This document shows, one piece after another, positions 48,801 through 57,402 of a stretch of 64,000 nt of DNA. A program made the translations under genes and the position numbers. The notes beneath the pieces are model-generated. The model saw nothing but the letters and a program-made list of their open reading frames with translations. It had not been told where the DNA came from and searched no databases. Source of the DNA: Plasmodium malariae (taxonomy: Eukaryota > Apicomplexa > Aconoidasida > Haemosporida > Plasmodiidae). The DNA lies in the NCBI RefSeq assembly GCF_900090045.1, contig NC_041787.1:1570001-1634000 (forward strand). Reading direction: 5' to 3'. Within the stretch, counting starts at the first letter, position 1. Each line of letters begins with the position of its first letter.

Positions 48801-51800
48801 AGTAATCGTACTTATATAAATAGACGGATGTACTGTTATGACTTTCATCTGCATGTTTCTTTTTATATTCCCCATTTTTTTGTAAGCTTTTTTCCTCTAC
48901 AGAATCGCGTCCTTTATTGTCGATATTGACAGAAACAATACCCTTTTTAATAATATAAAAAAAGTCAGGTGTGTCATTATATTTAATAATAGTTTTCCCT
49001 TTTTTAAAAAATTTTAAGTTGCAATTTTTAGCCCCATTATACAGTTCATCATCATTTAATTTTTGAACAATACTAACTTTTTTAAAAAATTTTATTACCT
49101 TTACAATATAATCATTATCTTTTTTCTTTGTTTGAATATCATTGTTTATCGTTTCTGTCAAGGTATCAATTTGGTTCACATCTTTTGTTCTATTAAGTAT
49201 TTCAATAAATGGAGAAAGAAATTCTTCAAATAGCAACGCGTCTAATGTATATAATTCACTATCAGTTATAGCTACTGCGATAAAAAAAGATTTCATCTTA
49301 TTTAATATTAATTGATGACCAAAATATTGTTTATCTTTAAAAAGAGCTATTTCATCATACATATTTTTATATTGATTAAATTGCTTTATTGATATTTCAC
49401 CTTCTTTAATAAAATAAAATTTGTCACAGTAATCGCCTTCTAACAGTACATGTTTTCCTTTTGGATATTTTTCATATTTTATATTTTTCAAGAATTTTCC
49501 TTTATCTTTCATATTTTTTAATATTTTTTTAAAAATTTTTGTTTTTATTAAATTGGATTCCATTTCTTCAACAAAATATTTTTGCTCTGTGTTGAACATG
49601 TTCAGAAGAAGTTTATCTAAATCGCTGTTAAATGATTTTATACAACTTTCATTAATATATTCTACTTCTAATGTAATATTATCAGTTGAATGTATAACAG
49701 AGGATAGTTTTTTACTTATGCTATCTGCACTAATTTGACTTGCGCTTTTAAGGGTTTTCCATTTTTTATAACCATCTAGAACATCACTATTATTAGAATC
49801 TTTGGATGATATATGAGCATTTTCCTTCGATAAGGTAAAATAGTCCTCGGCACTCCTGCTGCTTATCTTGTTCATCGTATCATTTATGGTGTCATTTGTT
49901 GTTTCATTTGTGGTATCATTTGTAGCTTCATATGTGGTGTCATTTACTGCACCTTTTATTGCACCGTTTCCCCCCTGGTGCATGGATGTATCTCTTATAT
50001 TTGTAAAAACATAATTTGAAATAATATGCTGAATACCTTCCGTGTAGTTATCACGAAAATACTGTATGAACTCCTTTGCTACATCCTTGTTTAATAGGGA
50101 TAAAAAATATTCCTTCGAAATAGAATAACAATGAGCTGTATCCGATTCGACCACTACTGTACATGTTCTCAATGTGTTAAACATAAGTGACACTTCCCCA
50201 AAAAAGCCATATTGTGACATAGTGTTAATTGGTGTATCTTCTCTATTATTACAATAGAAACTAATTTTTCCTTCTTTCAATATATAAAAGTTTGTTGGAT
50301 CATCATGTTGTCTTATTATTATTTTTTTCCTCTCATATGTACATTTTTGAACATTAATAGATAAGCCTTTTTTCAAAGCATATGGGAAATTTTTAAATAT
50401 TGGTATGAGGTCTATAATTTTCATAAATTCTTGAGAAATTTCTCTTTTTTGATTTATTAGATGGATAAATTCGTCCGTATAATGAGAGTTGTTTACTTCT
50501 ATTGTAGCAGTAGCAGTGTATGCTACATAATTACACAAATTATCCCTTTTTATTACATTAACACTATTTATGAAAAAATTAGAATCCTTGTTATGCCTTA
50601 ATATTCCATTTAACAGAATAATTAATTCATTGTTTATGTAATTTATATCTGATGGTTTAATTTTGAACTTTCTTTCTTTGCTCTTTTGTTTATGACACTC
50701 TTCAGATGAAGCAAAATCATGTCCTTTTTTGTAGCATTTTTTTTTTAATTTTTGTATAAATATCTTTTTTTCATTTTTATCTAAAAAGTTGAAAGGATGA
50801 ACATTACTCAAAACTTGAATGACTGCCTCTATTTCATCAGCAGTTAATTCATATGTTGAAGTCATTTCCTCTAAATTGGTGAATAGTCGAGAACATATTG
50901 TACCTTGTAATATATTTTTATGGTTACGTATATATTTTGAATCCTTCTCTTCATTATTATGCATTAGATTTTTTTTTATTTTATTAACAGTTTCCTCTGT
51001 TTCATGACTAGTTAAGTGTATTTTACCGTTCAAAAAGGCAGAGAATATTTTATAATCTAATAAATCACATTCTAAAAAAGGTAAAAAGTTATCCCATAAT
51101 GTTAAACAATGATTTAAATGTATTCCTATATTATACATTAAGCACATAAAAATCTTTTTACTTATTCTGTTTATTTTATTCATTCGTATGTCTGTTTTAC
51201 TGAAAGATGTTTCTCGTTCATAAAAAGAAAGTTTATCCGAATGCTTATATCTATATCTGTCTTTCATAAACAAATTGAACGAGTCTGACATTGAATTTAG
51301 TGCATCAGTATTAATAGATGAACTGCTACTTATTTCATCATTATCTATATTCCTGTCATCATCACAAACTTCTTTATTTATTAGTAGTCCTTTTTTCAAA
51401 GATCCATATATTTCAATAATTCTCCTTTTAATTTTAGAAAACGGGCACTCAGACCCTTCAAAATAAAAATAAAGATCTTTCATTTCAATAACAAAATTAA
51501 AATCATCTATAGTGAAATATTCTTTATACAATGACAAGTCATAGTTCACATAATTATAGCCATCGTCTAGGATATGTGCATTGTTATGGTTTTTATTTTT
51601 AGCATTTGTATGTACAGTTTTTCCTCGCACGTTGGGGTTAACGGTGCTTCCTTTCTTCTTGTTGTTACTGATTTGTTCTATGGTACTATTTTGCTCATTG
51701 TTATTATATTCAATTCTGTTACCATTTTCAATGCTATTACCATTTTCAATGCTATTACCATTTTCAATGCTATTACCATTTTCAATACTGTTACAATTTT

Positions 51801-54800
51801 CAATGCCATCACCATTTTCAATGATGTTACCATTCCTCTGACTGCTTCCAATCTTCAAATCGTGGCTTCCACTCCTCTTACTGTCATTTGAAAAATGCAG
51901 CGTTTGTAATATTTTATTTTTGTTGGTATAATAAACATAAAAAACAATAGAATAATATAAAGATATGATATCCTCTTGTGAGAAATTGTATTTTTTCATT
52001 TTTTCATGTTCATAATAAAAAAAAATAAATTCATTCACGTTTATATATAACTTATTTTTCTTTCTTATTGATTTAAAAAATTCATTTAAATTATCAAAAT
52101 TTTCACTAATATTTATATACATTAAATTCTTCATATGCATTGATATAAAATTGTTCTTGTGGTATTCTTCTTTCAAGGATGTTTCTATGTCTAAATAATA
52201 AAGTATATGCTTTAGATAAATATATCTTTTCCCTTTATACTTTTCATCCATATAATTAAAATGGTATAAGCATGAATCTCTAGATATTCCAACTATATCA
52301 CAAAAATTTACAAACGAAACATCAAAAATTTTATCAAAACTATTTATGTCTTCATCATGAAACAGATTAATTAAGTTTATTACGCCTCCTTCTAATAATC
52401 TACCTTTAAACTCTTCATAATTTTCACTCGTTATATAATTAATCTTATGATATAATGTTTTCAATGACGACGTGTTATTGTTATTACATATGTATTCAGT
52501 AACCAGTTTATATTCAACTTCGCTTAGGCTCTTAACTACATCTAAATTTTCTTTTATTTCTTTTATTTCTTTATTTTCTTTATTTCCTATGTTCTCTTTA
52601 TTCTCTTTATTTCCTATGTTCTCCTTAATCTCTTTACTTTTATTACTGTGTTTATCTGATTTCAAATAATTACGTAAAATATACTGTAAAATATAATCTG
52701 CATTTATTTGTACATTAAATATCTTGTTTTGGTAGGTCTCTATTAAACCAGTCTTACTATGTAATATTAAATTCAAAAAAAAAGTGTACACATTTTTATC
52801 ATAATGATAGAGTGTTTCTCTGAACAGATGAATTTTTACTTTAGAATATTTGTTATTTTCAAAAAAGTCTTGTTCAGAGTATTCACTTCCTAATTTCATA
52901 AAGTCATTATCTGCGGAACTCCCCTTTTTGACACTAAGCTCATTACTCCTATTTTCATGAGATAAACTACTATTAATAGAATATGTATTTGTATTTACAT
53001 TTTCATCTGTATTTTGATTTGCATTTTGATTTGCATTTTCAATTGCATTTTTGATTGCATTTACACTTGAATTATCATTCACATTTATATTTTTATCTTC
53101 TTCCCTTTTTTCCTTTTTATCCACGAATTCTGAATATATTACGTTTTTCATGGTGTTCTTCCTTTTAATTTGATTTAAAGTACCTGAACTGCTTATGCTT
53201 TTCTCCCATCCTATTTCTTTCCCTTCTTCATTTTTGTTATTTACGCTATCTGAACTTCTCATGCCTTTCACCCCTTCTATATCTTGCTCTTCTTCGTTTT
53301 CGTTATTTGTGCTATCTGAATTTCTCTTGCCTTTTACCCCTTCTATATCTTGCTCTTCTTCATTTTCGTTATTTGTGCTACCTGAACTTTTCATGCTTTT
53401 CACCCTTCCTATTTTTTGCTCTTCTTTATTTTTTTCTAAAGTATATGAACCATTTTCGCTGATTAGACTTCTAACGTCTTCCTCTTCTTTCATTTTTTTT
53501 GTACTGTCTGATTCAATGACTGTTTCAATACTTTCCTCTTTTTTTGGATTAAGTGACAAACTTGAACTTCTCTTCTTTTTAACGTTTTTCCTATATACTT
53601 CTTTCGTAGTATCTAATTTAATTTCATCTATATAAATGTTGTTGTTATCACCTATATACTCTACATTTTTATTATTTTCTTGTTTTTCTGTGATTGCTTT
53701 TATTTCCTCTTTAATTTGTTCTACTTCAAATGATTTTCTCGACATGCCAAATTTTATGCTATGTTGACTTATATTTTTATCTGTTACATAAGATATAATA
53801 CTGCACTTATTTTCAAGAGATTTGGTACTACTCTTACTATGATATGTTTCATCAATTGATATAGATCCCTTATCAAACGAACAAATTAGTTCATTTTTTT
53901 CATTTTTACTGTTTCCTCTTTTTACTGTTTTTTCTTTAATGATATTTTTAATATTCTTTCTTAAAATTTCTAGAGAAGAATCATGTCTTCTTGGGTTCTC
54001 TTCATTAGGATATAATTTATCTGAATTTTCATTTCGATTCTTAAAGTTTTCCAAATTGTTTTCATCAATTTTGTTACTGTTAGCTCTATTGTTTTCCTCT
54101 TTATTTTCATTTAATAATTTATCGTTACTAGATCTACAAACATATTCTTCATCGTTATCTCTAATTGTTGTTATGTCGATGGTAATGTCACAGTCTTTTT
54201 CATTTCCAATTTCATTTTCGCTTTCTATTTCGCTTTCTCTTTTGCTTTCTCTTTTGCTTTCTCTTTCACTTTTTCTTTCTATTTCTCTTTTTATTTCTGT
54301 TTTTTTCATTTTCTTTTTCTTATTCTGCCTCTTTTTCTTCTTTTCTTTTTCTGCCTCTTTTTCTCTTTCCCTTTCAATTTCTGTTTCTCTATCTTTCATT
54401 TTATCCGTATACTTCTCTTTCTTTTCTTCTTCTTTCCCCTTTTCGAATTTTCTGTTTATTTCTCCTTCTCTTTCACTTTCCCTTTCAATTTCTGTTTCTC
54501 TATCTTTCATTTTATCCGTATGCTTCTCTTTCTTTTCTTCTTCTTTCCCCTTTTCGAATTTTCTATTTATTTCTCCTTCTCTTTCACTTTCTCTGTCTAT
54601 TTCTCCTCTTTTTATTTCGCTGTCACTATTTTTCTCTTTCTCCTTTTTCCTTTTGCTTCCCTTTTCTGTTGATTTTTTCTCTTTCTTTCGTTCAACTTGA
54701 TAAATGGCCTTTGTTTTATTATCACCAGAAGAATATTTGGCTTCTTTGTCATGATACTCTGTCTTTTCTACTTCTATATATAAGCTTTCCCTTTTGTCAG

Positions 54801-55344
54801 TAACCTCATTTCTAGATAAACTTCTATTATATTTTTTCAAATCATTTTTTTTTTTTTTTTTGATATACTGTAGTAGCTCCACCGTATTATTTTTTATATT
54901 ATTAGGACGTAAATTTTGATTGCAATGTGAAACATGACCATTTTTAATATTTAGCACATGTTTGTTAAAAAAAGCATTCAACTGTTTTTGGTTTATCTGT
55001 TTTTTATACATACCTTTTTGTTGCATATAGTAGTCATACATACATTTATATTTCATATATTGAAAAATAATTTTATTATTAATATAATTCCTAAGGCTGT
55101 TAATTCGTTTATGATTTTTGAGGTTACCTAGAAATAGGATGTTGTCTTCATTATTGTTGAAACGTGCATTAATCAGTGTATCGTCTTTTTTTTTACTTAA
55201 TTTTAATTTATGATAATTTAATATTTTATTATCATTTGTTTTTTTTCCCAAAATATTTAAATCTGATTTTAAAATATCATCAAGTTCTTTTTTTCTTTTA
55301 TTTATTAATTTTTTTATTTCAAAATAGTATAGTTCATCTTCCAT
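45820..55344 (-). CDS. Multi-domain cyclic-nucleotide-binding protein (Epac-like locus)
   Basis: Uninterrupted frame of 3,174 codons from the ATG at 55344. Five cyclic-nucleotide-binding (CNB) domains are recognisable from their phosphate-binding cassettes: FFGEVSLMFNTLRTCT (~1713), YFGHQLILNKMKS (~2007, degenerate), YFGELSIINDQLRTAT (~2180), IYGCYEVINES (~2848, degenerate) and YFGELSLIKNTKRTAN (~2975). The three canonical ones keep Gly-Glu and the Arg that contacts the cyclic phosphate, so cAMP or cGMP binding is likely. A degenerate EF-hand-like segment (DKFNTGYIKYDN) is near 2565. I see no kinase, REM or Ras-GEF motif, so the Epac label, which I recall for this locus in P. falciparum, rests on CNB content only. 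The N-terminal ~900 residues are charged, repetitive and probably disordered; basic C-terminus. A coding-like extension of 24 codons runs up to an acceptor-like TTAG at 55417, so an upstream first exon is possible. Confidence 0.88.
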   Translation of the reverse strand: MEDELYYFEIKKLINKRKKELDDILKSDLNILGKKTNDNKILNYHKLKLSKKKDDTLINARFNNNEDNILFLGNLKNHKRINSLRNYINNKIIFQYMKYKCMYDYYMQQKGMYKKQINQKQLNAFFNKHVLNIKNGHVSHCNQNLRPNNIKNNTVELLQYIKKKKKNDLKKYNRSLSRNEVTDKRESLYIEVEKTEYHDKEAKYSSGDNKTKAIYQVERKKEKKSTEKGSKRKKEKEKNSDSEIKRGEIDRESEREGEINRKFEKGKEEEKKEKHTDKMKDRETEIERESEREGEINRKFEKGKEEEKKEKYTDKMKDRETEIEREREKEAEKEKKKKRQNKKKKMKKTEIKREIERKSERESKRESKRESEIESENEIGNEKDCDITIDITTIRDNDEEYVCRSSNDKLLNENKEENNRANSNKIDENNLENFKNRNENSDKLYPNEENPRRHDSSLEILRKNIKNIIKEKTVKRGNSKNEKNELICSFDKGSISIDETYHSKSSTKSLENKCSIISYVTDKNISQHSIKFGMSRKSFEVEQIKEEIKAITEKQENNKNVEYIGDNNNIYIDEIKLDTTKEVYRKNVKKKRSSSLSLNPKKEESIETVIESDSTKKMKEEEDVRSLISENGSYTLEKNKEEQKIGRVKSMKSSGSTNNENEEEQDIEGVKGKRNSDSTNNENEEEQDIEGVKGMRSSDSVNNKNEEGKEIGWEKSISSSGTLNQIKRKNTMKNVIYSEFVDKKEKREEDKNINVNDNSSVNAIKNAIENANQNANQNTDENVNTNTYSINSSLSHENRSNELSVKKGSSADNDFMKLGSEYSEQDFFENNKYSKVKIHLFRETLYHYDKNVYTFFLNLILHSKTGLIETYQNKIFNVQINADYILQYILRNYLKSDKHSNKSKEIKENIGNKENKENIGNKENKEIKEIKENLDVVKSLSEVEYKLVTEYICNNNNTSSLKTLYHKINYITSENYEEFKGRLLEGGVINLINLFHDEDINSFDKIFDVSFVNFCDIVGISRDSCLYHFNYMDEKYKGKRYIYLKHILYYLDIETSLKEEYHKNNFISMHMKNLMYINISENFDNLNEFFKSIRKKNKLYINVNEFIFFYYEHEKMKKYNFSQEDIISLYYSIVFYVYYTNKNKILQTLHFSNDSKRSGSHDLKIGSSQRNGNIIENGDGIENCNSIENGNSIENGNSIENGNSIENGNRIEYNNNEQNSTIEQISNNKKKGSTVNPNVRGKTVHTNAKNKNHNNAHILDDGYNYVNYDLSLYKEYFTIDDFNFVIEMKDLYFYFEGSECPFSKIKRRIIEIYGSLKKGLLINKEVCDDDRNIDNDEISSSSSINTDALNSMSDSFNLFMKDRYRYKHSDKLSFYERETSFSKTDIRMNKINRISKKIFMCLMYNIGIHLNHCLTLWDNFLPFLECDLLDYKIFSAFLNGKIHLTSHETEETVNKIKKNLMHNNEEKDSKYIRNHKNILQGTICSRLFTNLEEMTSTYELTADEIEAVIQVLSNVHPFNFLDKNEKKIFIQKLKKKCYKKGHDFASSEECHKQKSKERKFKIKPSDINYINNELIILLNGILRHNKDSNFFINSVNVIKRDNLCNYVAYTATATIEVNNSHYTDEFIHLINQKREISQEFMKIIDLIPIFKNFPYALKKGLSINVQKCTYERKKIIIRQHDDPTNFYILKEGKISFYCNNREDTPINTMSQYGFFGEVSLMFNTLRTCTVVVESDTAHCYSISKEYFLSLLNKDVAKEFIQYFRDNYTEGIQHIISNYVFTNIRDTSMHQGGNGAIKGAVNDTTYEATNDTTNETTNDTINDTMNKISSRSAEDYFTLSKENAHISSKDSNNSDVLDGYKKWKTLKSASQISADSISKKLSSVIHSTDNITLEVEYINESCIKSFNSDLDKLLLNMFNTEQKYFVEEMESNLIKTKIFKKILKNMKDKGKFLKNIKYEKYPKGKHVLLEGDYCDKFYFIKEGEISIKQFNQYKNMYDEIALFKDKQYFGHQLILNKMKSFFIAVAITDSELYTLDALLFEEFLSPFIEILNRTKDVNQIDTLTETINNDIQTKKKDNDYIVKVIKFFKKVSIVQKLNDDELYNGAKNCNLKFFKKGKTIIKYNDTPDFFYIIKKGIVSVNIDNKGRDSVEEKSLQKNGEYKKKHADESHNSTSVYLYKYDYFGELSIINDQLRTATCIAHTNCFLLAIDKVSFITYFSSLFNDLLQEAEIRYTKNYSLPSWLKSVYGNELNQNTHSLSIKIPDLGSSFSSISDDSSEMFSFEKEINKKLREKTKNKNKKKKREKGEGVSAADEKGEKEEEDIGKKIGDNFNFLRRSIKTDELNSSKSFLSDGSSLTSINIDEKLQEIQIEKKQKIEEIKLKELKVFEKIKLKEEKKMRTLTKKKKCAVSAYSNKDNHQTLYKLPNSSKKKENEVKKETTEDKSYLHNKHDKIVPNEEKDLSIGKHAVQCSVENIKVTDKDRATKKKMNEKEARAESISDTSVSDTRTSESLKPAFTQNSSSILKKKTSSSISTQLTTDKLVEKLMGFICSEYNSIFHFYESIDKFNTGYIKYDNFLSCMTLLNMEEVFEGPENVENLFKYLCNGKNVLTLTDFYKIVYKDKEIDKYKLNLRLCEVYGNSMLAFKKNVVILNMDDCLCNYANFEIVCEKVGLSKMNIKNIWDEINIMNEENIPLEIILSIINGELYIEESYTIYNAKKSILNQVVHFFQGNEEDLTKMSSDVMENNFQVNYEDPIIMNKYHHKSCSNEWAHIVELLETNIYFKYLTLEQRKFFATLMNRKIMNYGEIVINQYDEQGPIIFIFEGKANLITRTIFGIETIIREIDNKEIYGCYEVINESPAYYEVKINSENAIVWALNRSDYVDNLKPMLEERKHNLIHILHVLRNVPILRYLPQDILDNISYALKVEYHEANHTIIKENTYDDKYYIICKGLATVEKNSEINKNKLILSTLKKADYFGELSLIKNTKRTANVVLDTHSILLSVVDSEFHRLFHPYFDKFLNRAEANYKKVNINDKLLLFTEMEKFSSNSNIAYIPSKRKKTKRVTIQDNYDIEDVTHSVQNKTKGGGVSSFYEENANTDEVNYGQTVEKDKRVFGAADTHEHSDKKKRTDKENGSKEKGNNEKNIAEKDDKKKNVIRRNKEKEKNKSKNKKKEKT
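51715..51836 (-). repeat. 18-bp tandem repeat encoding NSIENG
   Basis: Six or seven copies of an 18-bp unit (plus strand: accattttcaatgctatt) encode NSIENG and variants (NRIEYN, DGIENC) on the minus strand. It sits in a hydrophilic linker of the CNB protein upstream of the first CNB domain. Confidence 0.9.
53195..53420 (-). repeat. 66-bp tandem repeat (22 residues) in the CNB protein
   Basis: Three imperfect copies of a 66-bp unit encode a 22-residue acidic block around NNENEEEQDIEGVKG. Copies differ by several substitutions, so the duplication is not recent. It lies in the disordered N-terminal part of the CNB protein. Confidence 0.85.
54370..54600 (-). repeat. 111-bp tandem duplication (37 residues) in the CNB protein
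   Basis: Two nearly identical 111-bp units, offset measured between matching positions 54381 and 54492. Each encodes a 37-residue charged block containing EGEINRKFEKGKEEEKKEK and KMKDRETEIER. The few differences (e.g. His/Tyr in KHTDK/KYTDK) suggest a fairly recent duplication. Confidence 0.9.
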
Positions 55345-55544
55345 ACTATCATCTAATTCTTCTGGACTTGTGTTGTCTTTTTTGTTTTGCCTTAAATTAT
55401 TTTCATTTTTCCTTTTCTAATTGAAGAAAAAAAATCATATTACAATAAATTATGAAGAGAAAATTAAGTACATTGTCCAGAATGAATTCTCTTGAGCACT
55501 AACTAAAAAATATAATGTTCAGAGCGATGTAGCGACATCATGTG

Positions 55545-55800
55545 CATATACACACACATACATACACATACATAAACATATACACATATATACATACACA
55601 TACATAAACATATACACATATATACACACATACATAAGCATATATATATATACACATATATACACACATACATAAACATATATATATATATATACACATA
55701 TATACACATATACATAAGCATATATATATATACACATATATACACACATACATAGTCATATATATATATATACACATATATACACACATATATATACGAA
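55545..55800. repeat. Compound (CA)/(TA) repeat block
   Basis: Degenerate tandem units of roughly 34-60 bp built from acatataYacac, atacataaacata and (ta)n. Minus-strand open frames of Tyr/Val/Cys/Met/Ile across it (55503-55789) come from the absence of stops in the repeat and are not genes. Confidence 0.85.
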
Positions 55801-56105
55801 AAAAAGTGATTCTGAAAATAAACTAATCAACCTAATATACTTCAAATTAGTGACGGAAATACAATCGTCACTTTATTCATCGAGTTATAGGAAAAATGCA
55901 TATAATTAAAAATAAGAAAAAGAATAAATTTGTATCTTATGTATATGTTCTACATAAAACAGAATTTTGTGAAAAACTTAAGCTGTTCTCTTAACACATA
56001 CATTCTTTTTTGTTTTATTAGATACGATTATATATAATTATACATATACGTAATTAATAATGTGTGTATATCTATATATGTATTTATTTATCTTTAACAG
56101 ACGGG

Positions 56106-56444
56106 AAAGATACACAGAGTATATTAACTTCTTTAAGCAGGTATGCTCTATTTGTTATTCCGCACTACTTTTTCTTATAATATTGACAATATTGACTTAA
56201 AATTAAAAACGAAAAATTTATAAATTATAATAAGCATATACATACGTACATATATATATAAAGCCAAACAAAATTCGTTCATCTTAAAATTTTGTAAGAA
56301 AAAATTAACACAAATATTTTGATATATATTTAGTTAAAAGTACACAATTTTTCTTTAATTTTTGATTATATGTACCTCGTCCAAATATATGTACAACGCC
56401 TTGATTTGTTCTACATATTTACATATATTGTAGAACAGAGTTAA
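56106..56444 (+). CDS. Candidate small spliced gene, 5' exon not found (unverified)
   Basis: Exon-like segment ~56101-56140 (acceptor ctttaacag, donor GTATGC), reading RERYTEYINFFKQ, joins in phase to 56334-56444 (acceptor atatttag), reading LKVHNFSLIFDYMYLVQIYV through FTYIVEQS and ending in TAA. The first segment is unusually G/C-rich for its surroundings, and the second is open for 36 codons. A preceding exon would have to end with two bases of a codon; I could not place one with an ATG, although a 32-codon ORF starts at 55896. No family was recognised. Chance remains possible. Confidence 0.25.
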
Positions 56445-57109
56445 AATATAAATAAATTCAATAAAAATACATATATCATTCGAAATTTTCAAAAAAAGAG
56501 AGAAAAAAAAAAAAAAATATATATATATATAATATATTGTTGGTATATCTTACACACGAAAAAAAGAATAATTCATTAATTTCAAATAAGTGTTAGCATA
56601 TTTATGCAACAAATAATTATTACAGAAAAATTTAATTACTAACAGCGTTAACGTGTATATAAAAATAAACATGACAATTAACTAAAAGCATTAACAGCTT
56701 TGAGAGAAAAATTATTCTATTGCTATGATATTTTTTGTAATATTTACACACAAAATTTAACTTAATTCTATGAGATCAAAACATTTCACTTAGATTAGAT
56801 AATCAGTATATGCATTAACATTTATTGTGTACATTATGTATGTAGAAGTAATATGGGGGAAAAAAATAAGTAAAACATATTAAAATTGACAAATATTAAA
56901 AGTATGTAATGCGGTGTAACGTATATAAACATTTGTTGTATATTATTTAAAAAATAAATTGTCTGACATGAACACAAAACTAAGAGAATATCATATATTT
57001 ATGCGTGTTTATATATATATGTATATATCCGGATAAATCAAAAGTCGTAACGATATTCGCAAGAAAATTATATTATTTTTTATTTTATAATCATATACAT
57101 ATATATGCA

Positions 57110-57364
57110 CATATACGTACACATACCCATATACATATGCATACACATACCCATACACATATGCATACACATACCCATACACATATGCATACACATACCC
57201 ATACATATATGCATACACATACACATATGCATACACATACCCATACACATATGCATACACATACCCATACACATATGCATACACATACCCATACACATAT
57301 GCATACACATACCAATACACATATGCATACACATACCAATACACATATGCATACACATACCCAT

Positions 57365-57380
<16 letters not shown>
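57110..57380. repeat. 24-bp minisatellite just downstream of the coiled-coil gene
   Basis: About ten copies of a 24-bp unit close to acatacccatacacatatgcata, ending in a (ta)n run at 57370-57400. Because 24 is divisible by three and the unit has no stop in most frames, several frames on both strands stay open (His/Thr, Met/Cys, Tyr/Val polypeptides). They are artefacts. The block ends about 20 bp from the stop codon of the gene on its right. Confidence 0.9.
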
Positions 57381-57400
<20 letters not shown>

Positions 57401-57402
57401 TT

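Larger units (their letters stand above)
55417..57402. other. Region between CNB protein and coiled-coil genes
   Basis: 2 kb upstream of the CNB protein gene, both flanking genes being on the minus strand. It contains two simple-repeat blocks (55545-55800 and 57090-57400) and a possible small plus-strand gene (56106-56444), listed separately. The remainder is A/T-rich with no recognised signal. Confidence 0.5.

Noticed and set aside
53939..54700. Plus-strand frame of 253 codons rich in Ser/Phe/Leu
   Set aside because: Antisense of the Glu/Lys/Arg-rich repeats of the CNB protein.
55503..55789. Three minus-strand frames of Tyr/Val/Cys/Ile/Met across CA/TA repeats
   Set aside because: Simple-repeat translation; not a first exon of the CNB gene because no phase-matched donor was found.
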